From: Deltaproteobacteria bacterium
GTDB taxonomy: Bacteria > Desulfobacterota > Syntrophia > Syntrophales > JAFGHS01
Assembly: GCA_016928025.1 (NCBI GenBank)
Contig: JAFGLN010000106.1
Coordinates: 1-46,983 of the forward strand
Direction of reading: 5' to 3'
DNA: 46,983 nt
Under the pieces are notes generated by a model that saw only the letters and a list, made by a program, of their open reading frames with translations, was not told the DNA's origin and searched no databases. The translations under genes and the position numbers were made by a program. The first letter of the stretch is position 1, and every line of letters starts with the position of its first letter. Shown here in pieces: positions 34,557 through 42,806 of this stretch.

Positions 34557-36638
34557 ATGTCAGAAGTTACATTTTCAAAAGAAGGCAATATAGGAATTAT
34601 TTTCGTCAACAATCCCCCGGTCAACGCCCTTTCCCAGGCCGTTCGCGCGGGACTTCAATTCGGTGTCGAGCAGGGCATCGCCGATAAAGATGTCGAAGCG
34701 ATGGTCATCCTGTGCGGCGGGAACACCTTTATCGCCGGCGCCGATATTCGTGAGTTTGGAAAGCCCGGCCTGCCGCCGGCCCTTCCCGATGTGGTTTATA
34801 TGATGGAAGACTCACCGAAACCGATGATCGCGGCGCTTCACGGCACGGCCCTGGGCGGCGGCCTCGAAATCGCGCTGAGCTGCCATTTCCGCATCGCCGT
34901 CCTCACGGCGAAAGTCGGACTACCGGAAGTCAAGCTGGGTCTCCTGCCCGGTGCCGGCGGCACGCAACGGCTGCCCAGGATTGCGGGCGTCAAGGCCGCC
35001 CTGGACATGATCACGTCCGGCGACCCGATCACGGCCCAGGAAGCAAAGGACCGGGGCATCGTCGATGAAATCGCGGAAGGTGATTTGAAAACCGCGGCGC
35101 TGGATTTTGCCAAACGTGTCGTTGCCGAGAAAAGACCCCTCCGCAAGGTCCGGGAAATGGTCGCGAAGGTGGACAGCCCGACCCAGTTTGAAGATTTTGC
35201 CAAGAGCATCGCCAGAAAGAAGCGCGGGTTTATCACACCGTTCAAATGCATCGAAGCCATCCGTGCTTCCGTGGAATTGCCTTTTGATGAAGGGATGAAA
35301 AAAGAAAGGAAGATCTTTGAAGAGCTCCGCCAGGGGACCCAGTCCGGCGCCCAGCGTCATGTTTTCTTCGCCGAGCGCGAAGTGGCCAAGATTCCCGGGC
35401 TGCCCGCCGACACAACGATCCGCGACATCAAGACCGTCGGCATTCTGGGGGCGGGCACCATGGGCGGCGGCATCGCCATGTGCTTTGCCAATGCGGGCAT
35501 TCCTGTCAAACTGCTCGATATGAAGCAGGAATTCCTCGATAGAGGCCTCGGTGTCATCAAGAAAAATTACTCGAATACCGTCGCCAAGGGCAACCTCAAA
35601 CAGGAAGTCATGGATCAACGCATGTCGCTCATCACGCCGACCCTTTCCTATGACGATCTGAAAGATGTGGACCTGGTCATCGAAGCGGTCTTCGAGGAAA
35701 TGGCCATCAAAAAGGACGTTTTCGGCAAACTGGATCAGGTCTGCAAACCCGGCGCGATCCTCGCCTCCAACACATCGTATCTTAACATTGACGAAATCGC
35801 GACGGCAACCAAGCGTCCGGAGGATGTGGTGGGCATGCACTTCTTCAGTCCCGCCAACGTCATGAGGCTTTTGGAAAACGTGCGCGGCGCCAAAACGGCC
35901 GATGATGTCAAGGCCACGGTCATGAAGGTCGGTAAAAAGATCGGCAAGGTGCCGGTCATGGTCGGTGTATGCGACGGCTTTGTGGGCAACCGGATGCTCG
36001 GCAAGCGGACCCGTGAATGCGGCTTCCTGCTCGAAGAAGGCGCCCTCCCCGCCCAGATCGACAAAGTCATCTACGACTTCGGTTTCCCCATGGGCCCCTA
36101 CGCCATGAGCGATATGGCCGGGCTGGATGTCGGCTGGCGCAACCGGAAGGCCAAATTCGACCAGCTCACCAAGCGCGAGCAGGACAACAACATTCTCGAC
36201 AAGATCTGTGAAATGGGACGATACGGCCAGAAGACCGGCTCCGGTTTCTACAAGTACGACGACAAGCGCAATGCGACACCCGATCCGTTCATCGAGGAAT
36301 TGATCGTCAAACATTCCGAGGAGCGCGGCATCACCCGTCGTGTTATCACCGATGAGGAAATTCTGGAAAGGGCCCTTTATATCATGATCAACGAGGGGGC
36401 CAAAATTCTGGAGGAAGGCATTGCGGCGCGCCCCGTCGATATCGATGTCGTTTATCTTTACGGCTACGGCTTCCCCGCCTATCACGGCGGCCCCATGTAC
36501 TACGCCGATACCGTGGGATTAAAGAAAATTTATGACGCCATCCTGAAGTATCAGGACCTGGTCGGGGCTGAATACTGGACACCCTCGCCACTGCTGGAAA
36601 AACTGGCCCAAGAAGGCAAAGGGTTCTATTCCATGTAA
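34557..36638 (+). CDS. fadB: Bifunctional enoyl-CoA hydratase / 3-hydroxyacyl-CoA dehydrogenase (FadB/FadJ type)
   Basis: The 693-residue protein fuses an N-terminal crotonase domain (residues 1 to ~190, with [18 protein letters not shown] and [15 protein letters not shown]) to a hydroxyacyl-CoA dehydrogenase (NAD loop [17 protein letters not shown] near residue 296; SNTSYL and the catalytic His in [11 protein letters not shown]) with two C-terminal dimerisation domains. It hydrates enoyl-CoA and oxidises the hydroxyacyl-CoA in beta-oxidation. I chose the second ATG (34557) because AGGAG sits 9 bases upstream; the first ATG (34551) is too close. Single gene with its own terminator. Confidence 0.93.
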   Translation: MSEVTFSKEGNIGIIFVNNPPVNALSQAVRAGLQFGVEQGIADKDVEAMVILCGGNTFIAGADIREFGKPGLPPALPDVVYMMEDSPKPMIAALHGTALGGGLEIALSCHFRIAVLTAKVGLPEVKLGLLPGAGGTQRLPRIAGVKAALDMITSGDPITAQEAKDRGIVDEIAEGDLKTAALDFAKRVVAEKRPLRKVREMVAKVDSPTQFEDFAKSIARKKRGFITPFKCIEAIRASVELPFDEGMKKERKIFEELRQGTQSGAQRHVFFAEREVAKIPGLPADTTIRDIKTVGILGAGTMGGGIAMCFANAGIPVKLLDMKQEFLDRGLGVIKKNYSNTVAKGNLKQEVMDQRMSLITPTLSYDDLKDVDLVIEAVFEEMAIKKDVFGKLDQVCKPGAILASNTSYLNIDEIATATKRPEDVVGMHFFSPANVMRLLENVRGAKTADDVKATVMKVGKKIGKVPVMVGVCDGFVGNRMLGKRTRECGFLLEEGALPAQIDKVIYDFGFPMGPYAMSDMAGLDVGWRNRKAKFDQLTKREQDNNILDKICEMGRYGQKTGSGFYKYDDKRNATPDPFIEELIVKHSEERGITRRVITDEEILERALYIMINEGAKILEEGIAARPVDIDVVYLYGYGFPAYHGGPMYYADTVGLKKIYDAILKYQDLVGAEYWTPSPLLEKLAQEGKGFYSM

Positions 36639-36664
36639 TCCCTGCCTAATCTCAGGACACTTTT

Positions 36665-36700
36665 AAAAGGGACGGCTTCAATCAGCCGTCCCTTTTTATT
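36665..36700 (+). terminator. Intrinsic terminator after the FadB-type gene
   Basis: AAAAGGGACGGCT (36665-36677) pairs perfectly with AGCCGTCCCTTTT (36684-36696) around a six-base loop, and the stem runs into a T-rich tail. It lies about 27 bases after the stop. The A and T ends make it usable in both directions, but nothing converges from the other side. Confidence 0.9.
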
Positions 36701-36977
36701 TACGTTTTTATGAAATTCCCAGATCCACTCATAAATCATCGTCCCGTCGGGCGGCACCCATGAAACTCACTAAAGGCATGCCGGTAACTTCCTCAATAAT
36801 CATAATGCCTTTAAGCTATGGGATGCATTTCTTATAATTTTATATCTCATAACTTAACCCCGAAGAGATATTGTCGGGCTTCCTCGCGATCACATTTTGG
36901 TCTGGAGAATTCCTTGCCCAAAACAATCCTTTCTTTTATACTCGCAAAGCAGCCGCTCAATATGAAGGATGACACAT

Positions 36978-38222
36978 ATGGAAAACTTCAAAACCGCACT
37001 TTTACACCATCGAAAAGAAAAACCTGTGTACTGGAAGGATTCCCGGGAATTGCACCGTGTAATGCAGGGTTTTCCAAGTATATTCCGGGCAATTCTGCTG
37101 GAACTTCTGGACAGACCCATGAGCCGTCATGAGATCCGCGATTTTTTAAATCGCATGGCAAGGGGCCGGCACGCCCGCGGAATTGGTGCGATTCAACTGG
37201 ATTTGGAAAAACATCTGCTGAAGGCCGTCGATTGGAAAGTTCTGGAGGATATCAATGGCCGGTATCACCTGACCCCGGGCGGCAGGGAAATTGCCGAGCA
37301 CATGCAGAAGATAATCCCCGCCTTTATAAAATGGATACTCTCCCCGGAGACGTCCTCCTTCCTGTCCTTGATGGTCCATATGGTTTTAAGCATCCTCAAG
37401 CTCAGTGTGGGTTTTCTTTCTCGGTCGGCCGGGCTCACCGCGGACGGTATTGACAATGCAGTGGATACCCTTTCATCATTCCTGATCTGGCTGGGCATCA
37501 AGTTTGACAAAGAGAAGCTTGCTTCCGTGTTTATCCTGATCACCATGTTCCTGTCGGTGGGGGGCGTGGCCCTGACGACCCTAGATAAAGTAATTCACCC
37601 CGGACCGATTCAGGAGGGTCTGATCGCCTTTCTGGTTTCGGGGCTCTGCGGTTTTATCATGCTGGGGCTTTCCGCCTACCAGTACCTGGTGGGAAAGACG
37701 CGCGGGAACTTCGCCATCATGTGCCAGGCCGTGGATTCGCGAAACCACTTCTGGACGTCCCTTCTGGTGTGCGGCGGTATTCTGCTCTCCTTTTTCGCCC
37801 AGATTTGGAACGCGCCCTGGCTGTTTTATGCCGATGCAGTGGCCTCCACGCTTATCGGCCTGATGATTCTTAGAAGCGCGGTTGAACTGGTGAGGGAGCT
37901 TTTCAAAAAAGACGGGGAAGGGGCGGAGATCTCTCACTTTATGAGCAGGAACGAGGAGAGAACCCGGGAGAAGATCCTGCTCAAGTGGCTTGCCGGGCAA
38001 CTCCAGTCGTCATCCCTTACCGGCGAGGAACTGGGAAAACGATTCACCGTCGATTTCTGCGAGCAGACCCCGAAGGTCCTGCTGCTTTCCGGTATGGGTT
38101 ATCGGCCTGAAAGCGGCGCGGATCTTCAGGGTTACCTGGACCTATTTGTCAAACAAAAGAAGCTCATACGTGATGACGTTAGCTACTGGTTTGTTCACAG
38201 TTCACGTATCTTGGCCGGCTGA
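36978..38222 (+). CDS. CDF-type cation efflux protein with extra flanking domains
   Basis: The protein of about 414 residues has a cation diffusion facilitator core (residues ~125-315). GLTADGIDNAVDTLSS (about 151-166) supplies the Asp pair of the first half-site and CQAVDSRNHFWTSL the second; LFYADAVASTLIGLMIL is typical of the last helices. Unlike ordinary CDFs (about 300 residues), it has about 115 residues in front that read like a winged-helix domain (SRHEIRDFLNRM, then YHLTPGGREIAEHM) and about 80 behind. The second ATG (36978) has AAGGA 8 bases upstream. It converges with the DUF4405 gene and overlaps its end by 21 bases. Metal unknown. Confidence 0.78.
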   Translation: MENFKTALLHHRKEKPVYWKDSRELHRVMQGFPSIFRAILLELLDRPMSRHEIRDFLNRMARGRHARGIGAIQLDLEKHLLKAVDWKVLEDINGRYHLTPGGREIAEHMQKIIPAFIKWILSPETSSFLSLMVHMVLSILKLSVGFLSRSAGLTADGIDNAVDTLSSFLIWLGIKFDKEKLASVFILITMFLSVGGVALTTLDKVIHPGPIQEGLIAFLVSGLCGFIMLGLSAYQYLVGKTRGNFAIMCQAVDSRNHFWTSLLVCGGILLSFFAQIWNAPWLFYADAVASTLIGLMILRSAVELVRELFKKDGEGAEISHFMSRNEERTREKILLKWLAGQLQSSSLTGEELGKRFTVDFCEQTPKVLLLSGMGYRPESGADLQGYLDLFVKQKKLIRDDVSYWFVHSSRILAG

Positions 38223-38612
38223 TTCGCTGGAAAGTCCCGGCTTAAAAATCTCCGCTTGCGGATTTTGTTTATCTGGCAGGTCCTTCGTCAAATAAACGGG
38301 GGCAACCACCATAGACATAAGTAGAAGCACGATCACGGAAACGGCGAGGACCTTCGGACCGATTCGCAGTTTCCTCACGGATACCGCCTTCACCCAGCCC
38401 CAGTGAAACATAAGGTGGGCAAAGATAGTGAGAATCATCAGGAGGGACAGCATCCAATGGAGGTCGGCGAATTCTTTCCGGGGCACCCCCAGGATGGTGT
38501 ATCCGCTGAGATCGACAGGAAATTCACGCAGCAAGATTCCGGTAAACACAACCAGGATAAATTGAATAAACAGGATAAGATCAATCCAGAAGTTCATGGT
38601 ATTTCTTTTCAT
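38202..38612 (-). CDS. DUF4405-type membrane protein, possibly heme-binding
   Basis: The 136-residue protein has three membrane segments and conserved-looking histidines (His52 in LHWML; His66 and His70 in AHLMFHWGW), the pattern of the DUF4405 / cytochrome b561-like group. The helices could hold heme. GGAG lies 7 bases before the ATG and the gene starts 2 bases after the methyltransferase stop. Third gene of the operon behind the sigma-54 promoter. Its end overlaps the convergent CDF gene by 21 bases. Confidence 0.7.
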   Translation of the reverse strand: MKRNTMNFWIDLILFIQFILVVFTGILLREFPVDLSGYTILGVPRKEFADLHWMLSLLMILTIFAHLMFHWGWVKAVSVRKLRIGPKVLAVSVIVLLLMSMVVAPVYLTKDLPDKQNPQAEIFKPGLSSESAGQDT

Positions 38613-38614
38613 GT

Positions 38615-39187
38615 TTAAGCTCCTTTCTTTTTAAACAGGAAGATTCGGCCCTGCTTCCCGGTGTAAACAAAACCTCCGTCTTCCACTTCTTCGATCATCT
38701 CTTCCGCCGATCCCCCGGTCTTCTCAAAGGAAAGAACTCCCTGGTCCTTTAATATTCGGCAAATCTCCAAGATCACGTTGTCCAGGCCGCCGGCAATATA
38801 ACGAAGGCCGAAGATAAAGGCCAGATCGACACTTTTATCCGGGAGGCCGGTATTGGAGGCGTTGACATACATGGGTGTGATGTTCCTTAGGGCTTCCTTT
38901 TCCATTTTTTCTTTCACTCTGGCCACGAAACGCGGCTGGATATCGCACGCATACACATACCCCTGATCTCCCACAATCTTTGCCGCGGGTATCGTGAAGA
39001 AGCCTGGGCCGCAACCAATCTCAAATACGGTTTGTCCTTTTTTTAATCCGGCCGCATCCAGGATTTTGTATGGTTTCCTAACCAGGGGAAGAATGGGATT
39101 GTCATGAATTAGTCGAATCATCCAATAGGCGGCGCTTGATGCTTCAAGACCCGATTGATATCTTGTTCTTCTTTTTTGACAGCTCAT
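38615..39187 (-). CDS. Class I SAM-dependent methyltransferase
   Basis: The 190-residue protein has the SAM-binding motif VFEIGCGPGFFTIPAAKIVG (about 54-73), an acidic second-strand end in YACDIQPRF (Asp at about 82), and NASNTGLPDKSVDLAFIFG (about 109-127). These resemble UbiE/arsenite-methyltransferase-like enzymes, but there is no extra cysteine set of ArsM. AGGAG lies 6 bases before the ATG, and the start overlaps the upstream gene by four bases. Second gene of the sigma-54 operon. Substrate unknown. Confidence 0.85.
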   Translation of the reverse strand: MSCQKRRTRYQSGLEASSAAYWMIRLIHDNPILPLVRKPYKILDAAGLKKGQTVFEIGCGPGFFTIPAAKIVGDQGYVYACDIQPRFVARVKEKMEKEALRNITPMYVNASNTGLPDKSVDLAFIFGLRYIAGGLDNVILEICRILKDQGVLSFEKTGGSAEEMIEEVEDGGFVYTGKQGRIFLFKKKGA

Positions 39188-39492
39188 TTTTTTCTCCTTT
39201 TCGATCTATGATTTTCGATCCACACCGAATGGTCCACAAGGCCAAAGGTCTTCAGACTTTGCGTGAGGTTCAACCCTAAAAGGCTTCCCTTTGGCTGGGG
39301 ATCAACGGTATCCCAAAACAGCATCAGAGCGAAACACCCGGGTATGGTGGCATGGGTCGAAACCATAACATCCCGAAATCCCTGACAACCCGGTTCCTTT
39401 ATAATTTCATTTCCTAAAACGCTCAGTTCCATCAAGGTGGTTTGTTCCTTGCCGGTTGCCGATTGGACCCTGATTGTTTCCATCCATCTCAT
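39184..39492 (-). CDS. Small protein of unknown function, first gene of sigma-54 operon
   Basis: The 102-residue protein has no family I can name with confidence. Its mix of strand-forming segments (METIRVQSATGK, then GCFALMLFWDT) and an intervening helix (LMELSVLGNEIIKEPG) resembles dimeric alpha/beta-barrel proteins, such as small monooxygenases, but this is a guess. The tail is basic (SKRRKK). AGGAG lies about 7 bases before the first ATG, and a sigma-54 promoter lies 36 bases upstream. Overlaps the methyltransferase start by ATGA-type coupling. Confidence 0.65.
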   Translation of the reverse strand: MRWMETIRVQSATGKEQTTLMELSVLGNEIIKEPGCQGFRDVMVSTHATIPGCFALMLFWDTVDPQPKGSLLGLNLTQSLKTFGLVDHSVWIENHRSKRRKK

Positions 39493-39527
39493 TTTTTTCT
39501 CCTCTCAGCTTTCTTAGTCCTATATAC

Positions 39528-39543
39528 AGCACGGACCGTACCA
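39528..39543 (-). promoter_or_regulatory. Sigma-54 (-24/-12) promoter
   Basis: On the minus strand the sequence TGGTACGGTCCGTGCT matches the sigma-54 consensus TGGCACGNNNNTTGCW at 13 of the 15 or so informative positions or better, with the invariant GG and GC exactly 10 bases apart. Transcription would start near 39517, giving a leader of about 25 bases that contains the AGGAG of the first gene. A sigma-54 activator gene lies divergently upstream. Confidence 0.82.
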
Positions 39544-39594
39544 GATAAAATTGCTTTTTAATTACAACAAGTTATTATTAGAAAAGCTAATTTG

Positions 39595-39659
39595 TGTCCC
39601 ATAGCGCATTTTCAAGATTGACCATGGGACATTTTACCTGTAAATTATCCCATAGGACA
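39595..39659. repeat. Three 14-bp near-palindromes, likely activator binding sites
   Basis: Three copies of a shared 14-mer lie at 39595-39608 (TGTCCCATAGCGCA), 39618-39631 (TTGACCATGGGACA) and 39646-39659 (TATCCCATAGGACA). Their consensus, TGTCCCATAGGACA, is nearly self-complementary. Centres are about 85, 108 and 136 bases upstream of the predicted start of the sigma-54 transcript, the usual enhancer distance. They also lie just before the activator gene, so autoregulation is possible. Confidence 0.75.
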
Positions 39660-39722
39660 TAAATCACGGATCAAATATCCGTTTGATGGCACGGGAACAA
39701 ACATTAAAACTTGAGGTCGGAT

Positions 39723-41285
39723 ATGAAGACAGATGAGAGAGAATTTTTTCGCGAGGCCACGCTTCGAATATGCGGAAGTCTCAATGTTCAAACCTTTCTA
39801 TACGAAAGTTTTCTTTATCTTCGGGACTATCTGCCAATGGACAGCATGTATTTAACCCATTATCGCCCGGAAAAAGGTGAACACATCGTCCTTGCCACGG
39901 CGTCGGCCGAAGGCGGTTCCCTGCTCAACCTTAAAGTCAAAATCCCTCCGGACATACGCACTTATGTGGAACGTCCGGACAAGGAAACTCTATTTATTGA
40001 GAGGGCGAAGGCGCATCCCACGGCCAGACCCTGGATTTCCAGAGGTCTCTTGGAAAAGGATGCCTCGCTTCTGGTCCTTCGTCTCATCGTGGGTGAAGAT
40101 ATCGTAGGCGGTGTTACATTCAGCTCAAAACAAAGCGGCGCATTCACCCGTGAACACGCCGATCTCGTTTCACAGCTGAGGGAGCCCTTTGCCATAGCCC
40201 TTGCCAACAGCGTCATGTACCAGGAGCTGCTCGAACTCAAGGAACTCCTGGCCGAAGATAACCGTTTCCTCCACAGAGAGCTTCGGCAAATCGCCGGAGA
40301 GGAGATTGTCGGGGCTGATTTCGGATTAAGGGGAGTGATGGAGATGGTGCGGCAGGTGGCGCCGTTATCAAGTCCGGTACTTCTTTCCGGAGAAACGGGC
40401 ACGGGAAAGGAGGTCATCGCCGGCGCGATCCACAATCTTTCAACCCGAAAGGACGGTCCGTTCATTAAGGTCAACTGCGGGGCCATCCCGGAGAATCTCG
40501 TGGACAGCGAGCTGTTCGGCCATGAGAAGGGAGCCTTTACCGGCGCCCTCGCAAGGAAGCGGGGGCGTTTCGAAAGGGCCCATGGCGGCACGATCTTTTT
40601 AGATGAGGTCGGGGAGCTCCTGCCCGAGGCCCAGGTCAGGCTTTTAAGGGTTCTCCAGGAAAAGGTGGTCGAGAGGGTGGGAGGGACCGAACCCATAAAA
40701 GTGGATATCAGGGTGATTGCCGCGACCCATCGTGATCTTGAGGCTATGATCACGGAGGGGACCTTCCGGGACGATCTGTACTTTCGCCTTAATGTTTTCC
40801 CGATTATTCTTCCTCCCTTACGGGAGAGAAGGGAAGATATTCCATCCCTGCTCCATTATTTTATTCAGAAAAAAACGCAGGAAATCGGCATGAGGGAAAT
40901 GCCTTCTTTGGCCCCGGGCGCCCTCGAGGCAGTTATGGCCTATCCATGGCCCGGCAATATCAGAGAACTTGAGAATGCGGTTGAGAGGGCTTTGATTCTA
41001 AACAAAGGCGTACCCATGACCTTCGAAGATATCCACCAAACCCCGATGATACCTGGAACAGCCTTAAAAGCTGCAATAAAATTCCAGCCAGGGGAAGAGG
41101 ATATCATGGCACTGGATGAGATTGTTTCAGGACATATCAGCAGGGTCCTCGACATAACCGGAGGCAGGGTTGGGGGAGAAAAAGGAGCGGCCCGGCTCCT
41201 GCAAGTTAACCCGTCAACCCTGCGAAAGAAAATGAAAAAGCTGGGAATTCCCTTCGGACGCAAGAACCGGACGGGGACATCCTGA
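39723..41285 (+). CDS. Sigma-54-dependent activator: GAF, AAA+ and Fis-type HTH
   Basis: The 520-residue protein has an N-terminal GAF-like sensor (about 10-165), a short coiled segment (165-190), and a full sigma-54 AAA+ core: Walker A GETGTGKE (223-230), GAFTGA loop (270-275) and Walker B IFLDEV (291-296). The C-terminus ends in a Fis-type HTH (GEKGAARLLQVNPSTLRKKM). This is the NorR/FhlA/HyfR-like layout; no phosphorylated receiver is present, so a bound small molecule or metal is the likely signal. ATG at 39723 has GAGG 6 bases upstream. Divergent from the three-gene operon it probably controls. Confidence 0.92.
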   Translation: MKTDEREFFREATLRICGSLNVQTFLYESFLYLRDYLPMDSMYLTHYRPEKGEHIVLATASAEGGSLLNLKVKIPPDIRTYVERPDKETLFIERAKAHPTARPWISRGLLEKDASLLVLRLIVGEDIVGGVTFSSKQSGAFTREHADLVSQLREPFAIALANSVMYQELLELKELLAEDNRFLHRELRQIAGEEIVGADFGLRGVMEMVRQVAPLSSPVLLSGETGTGKEVIAGAIHNLSTRKDGPFIKVNCGAIPENLVDSELFGHEKGAFTGALARKRGRFERAHGGTIFLDEVGELLPEAQVRLLRVLQEKVVERVGGTEPIKVDIRVIAATHRDLEAMITEGTFRDDLYFRLNVFPIILPPLRERREDIPSLLHYFIQKKTQEIGMREMPSLAPGALEAVMAYPWPGNIRELENAVERALILNKGVPMTFEDIHQTPMIPGTALKAAIKFQPGEEDIMALDEIVSGHISRVLDITGGRVGGEKGAARLLQVNPSTLRKKMKKLGIPFGRKNRTGTS

Positions 41286-41310
41286 TCATGTCCCTCTCAT
41301 ATCAAAGCGG

Positions 41311-41440
41311 CTAATCCTTGAATGGATCCTCTCCGGCCTTCACCCAATCGACATTATTCTGGTCGGCCCAGGTTTTAGGGTCGCGCCTTGACCGGCTCCT
41401 TCTTGCTATTGAAGCCAAGACTGAAATGCCCCGCCGGCCT
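41311..41440 (-). pseudogene. Possible C-terminal remnant of a decayed gene
   Basis: Downstream of the acyl-CoA dehydrogenase gene the minus strand holds a protein-like reading: RPAGHFSLGFNSKKEPVKA in one frame, then DPKTWADQNNVDWVKAGEDP ending FKD and a stop at 41311 in a neighbouring frame. A one-base change in the GCGCGA near 41382 would join them. There is no start codon or ribosome site. It could be the tail of a lost beta-oxidation gene. Chance is not excluded. Confidence 0.3.
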
Positions 41441-41471
41441 CTTTGAAATTTTTTTTTATTTGCTCAGACAA

Positions 41472-42767
41472 TCATTTCTTTTTCTTTTTTCTTTCTTTTT
41501 TCCGCTTTTCAATCTCCTCCCAGCGTTCCTTCCAAGGCTGCCAAGAGGGAACCTGTTTTCCCCTGGGGATATCAAAAATGCCCAGCGGCTTCCCTCTGAA
41601 TTTTTCCGGAGGAGGCCATTGTTCAATTTCCTGCATCAGTTTTTCCAGGTAGAAGTCGGAATCGCCCAGATGAAGCTGCTTGGCCTTCCCCCTTCTGGAG
41701 AAGAGGGGCAAAACGCCGCGGTCCACCTCATAACCGACGCCGGCCAGAACCTGGTGACCCCGCCAGCAGGCCCTCTCGTGTGAATCGCTGGTCCAGGCCT
41801 TGGCCATGGCGATTTCCGTTTCACAGGGAAGATCCTCACTCATTTTCCATACGGCCTGATAGGTCAGCCACCGCGATGAATCCACCTCACTGACGAGGAA
41901 GGCGCAGTGATCCTGGACGTATTGATTGATGCCGATCGGCATATCAAACTGGACCCTCGTTTTGGCGTGATCGACCGTTATCTCCAGAACGCGCTGCCCG
42001 GCGCCCACCATATCGGCGCACAGCAGGACGGCCCCTTTTTTGATGATCTTTTCGAGGGGTGCCCAACCCTTGTGAAGCGTGCCGATAATACTCTCTTTGG
42101 AGACCTTGACTTTTTTAAATGTGACCTCGCTCTGTTTGTCGCCCGCCGTCGTATCCAAAATCTCAACGCTTATTCCCGGCGATTTGGCATCCACCAGAAA
42201 CAGGGTTATGCCGTCATCAGGTTTTTTCCCCTCTCTGGTTCTGGCCACACAAAGCAGATAATCCGCAATATGGGCGTCATGAACGAACAGCTTTGTCCCA
42301 TTAATGACATAATCCTTTCCGCTGGGCGTCGCTCGAACCGTTATGCCCTCAGGCTTCCAAGCCGTACCGTCCCAACTGGATTCCGGTTCGGTCATCGCCA
42401 GGGAAAGGACCCGTTCGCCATTGGCGATCTTCGGCAAGAGCTCGGTCTTCTGTTTCATGCTGCCCGCTTCTAAAATCGTCAAGCCGCAAAGAACCACGGT
42501 GGACAGATAGGGCGCGGGAAGCATGGCCCGACCCATTTCTTCGCAGATGACGGCCAGATCGATGAAGCTGCCACCCTTCCCTCCAAATTCTTCAGGATAA
42601 GCCAACCCGAGCCAGCCCATCTTGGCCAGTTTGCCCCAGAGTTCCGGTGAAAAACCTTCATCATCCTCCTCCATCTCCCTTACCAAACGCTCAGGGCATT
42701 CCTTTTCCAGGAAAGCCCGGGCTTCTTTTCTCAGTTTTTCCTGTGCTTCCGTAAGAGAAAAATCCAT
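41472..42767 (-). CDS. Acyl-CoA dehydrogenase, probably non-catalytic or divergent subunit
   Basis: The 431-residue protein has the acyl-CoA dehydrogenase fold: MDFSLTEAQEKLRKEARAFL at the front, SLAMTEPESSWDG (about 122-134) for FAD contact and VINGTKLFVHDAHIAD for the middle domain. The usual base glutamates are not apparent: the equivalent helix reads IIKKGAVLLCADMVG, and no late GYE/EGT block with Glu is seen except GVGYEVDRG. It ends in a run of lysines (KKKERKKKKK), encoded by a purine-rich tract. ATG at 42767 has AGGAGA 6 bases upstream. Last gene of the operon, 39 bp after a second, dissimilar dehydrogenase. Confidence 0.83.
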   Translation of the reverse strand: MDFSLTEAQEKLRKEARAFLEKECPERLVREMEEDDEGFSPELWGKLAKMGWLGLAYPEEFGGKGGSFIDLAVICEEMGRAMLPAPYLSTVVLCGLTILEAGSMKQKTELLPKIANGERVLSLAMTEPESSWDGTAWKPEGITVRATPSGKDYVINGTKLFVHDAHIADYLLCVARTREGKKPDDGITLFLVDAKSPGISVEILDTTAGDKQSEVTFKKVKVSKESIIGTLHKGWAPLEKIIKKGAVLLCADMVGAGQRVLEITVDHAKTRVQFDMPIGINQYVQDHCAFLVSEVDSSRWLTYQAVWKMSEDLPCETEIAMAKAWTSDSHERACWRGHQVLAGVGYEVDRGVLPLFSRRGKAKQLHLGDSDFYLEKLMQEIEQWPPPEKFRGKPLGIFDIPRGKQVPSWQPWKERWEEIEKRKKERKKKKK

Positions 42768-42806
42768 AACGCTTCTCCTTTCAGCAAATAATGGCACCCG
42801 TTTGCG

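Noticed and set aside
34920..36485. 521-codon minus-strand frame opposite the FadB-type gene
   Set aside because: Antisense shadow caused by codon bias; the plus-strand gene has full domain motifs, ribosome site and terminator.
39687..39702. TGGCACGGGAACAAAC on the plus strand just before the activator gene
   Set aside because: The -24 half is good but the -12 half (CAAAC) does not match TTGC, so a sigma-54 promoter for the activator is not supported.
42791..42804. Sigma-54-like TGGCAC...TTTGC on the plus strand between the acyl-CoA dehydrogenase genes
   Set aside because: The GG-GC spacing is one base too short and it points into an antisense direction with no gene.
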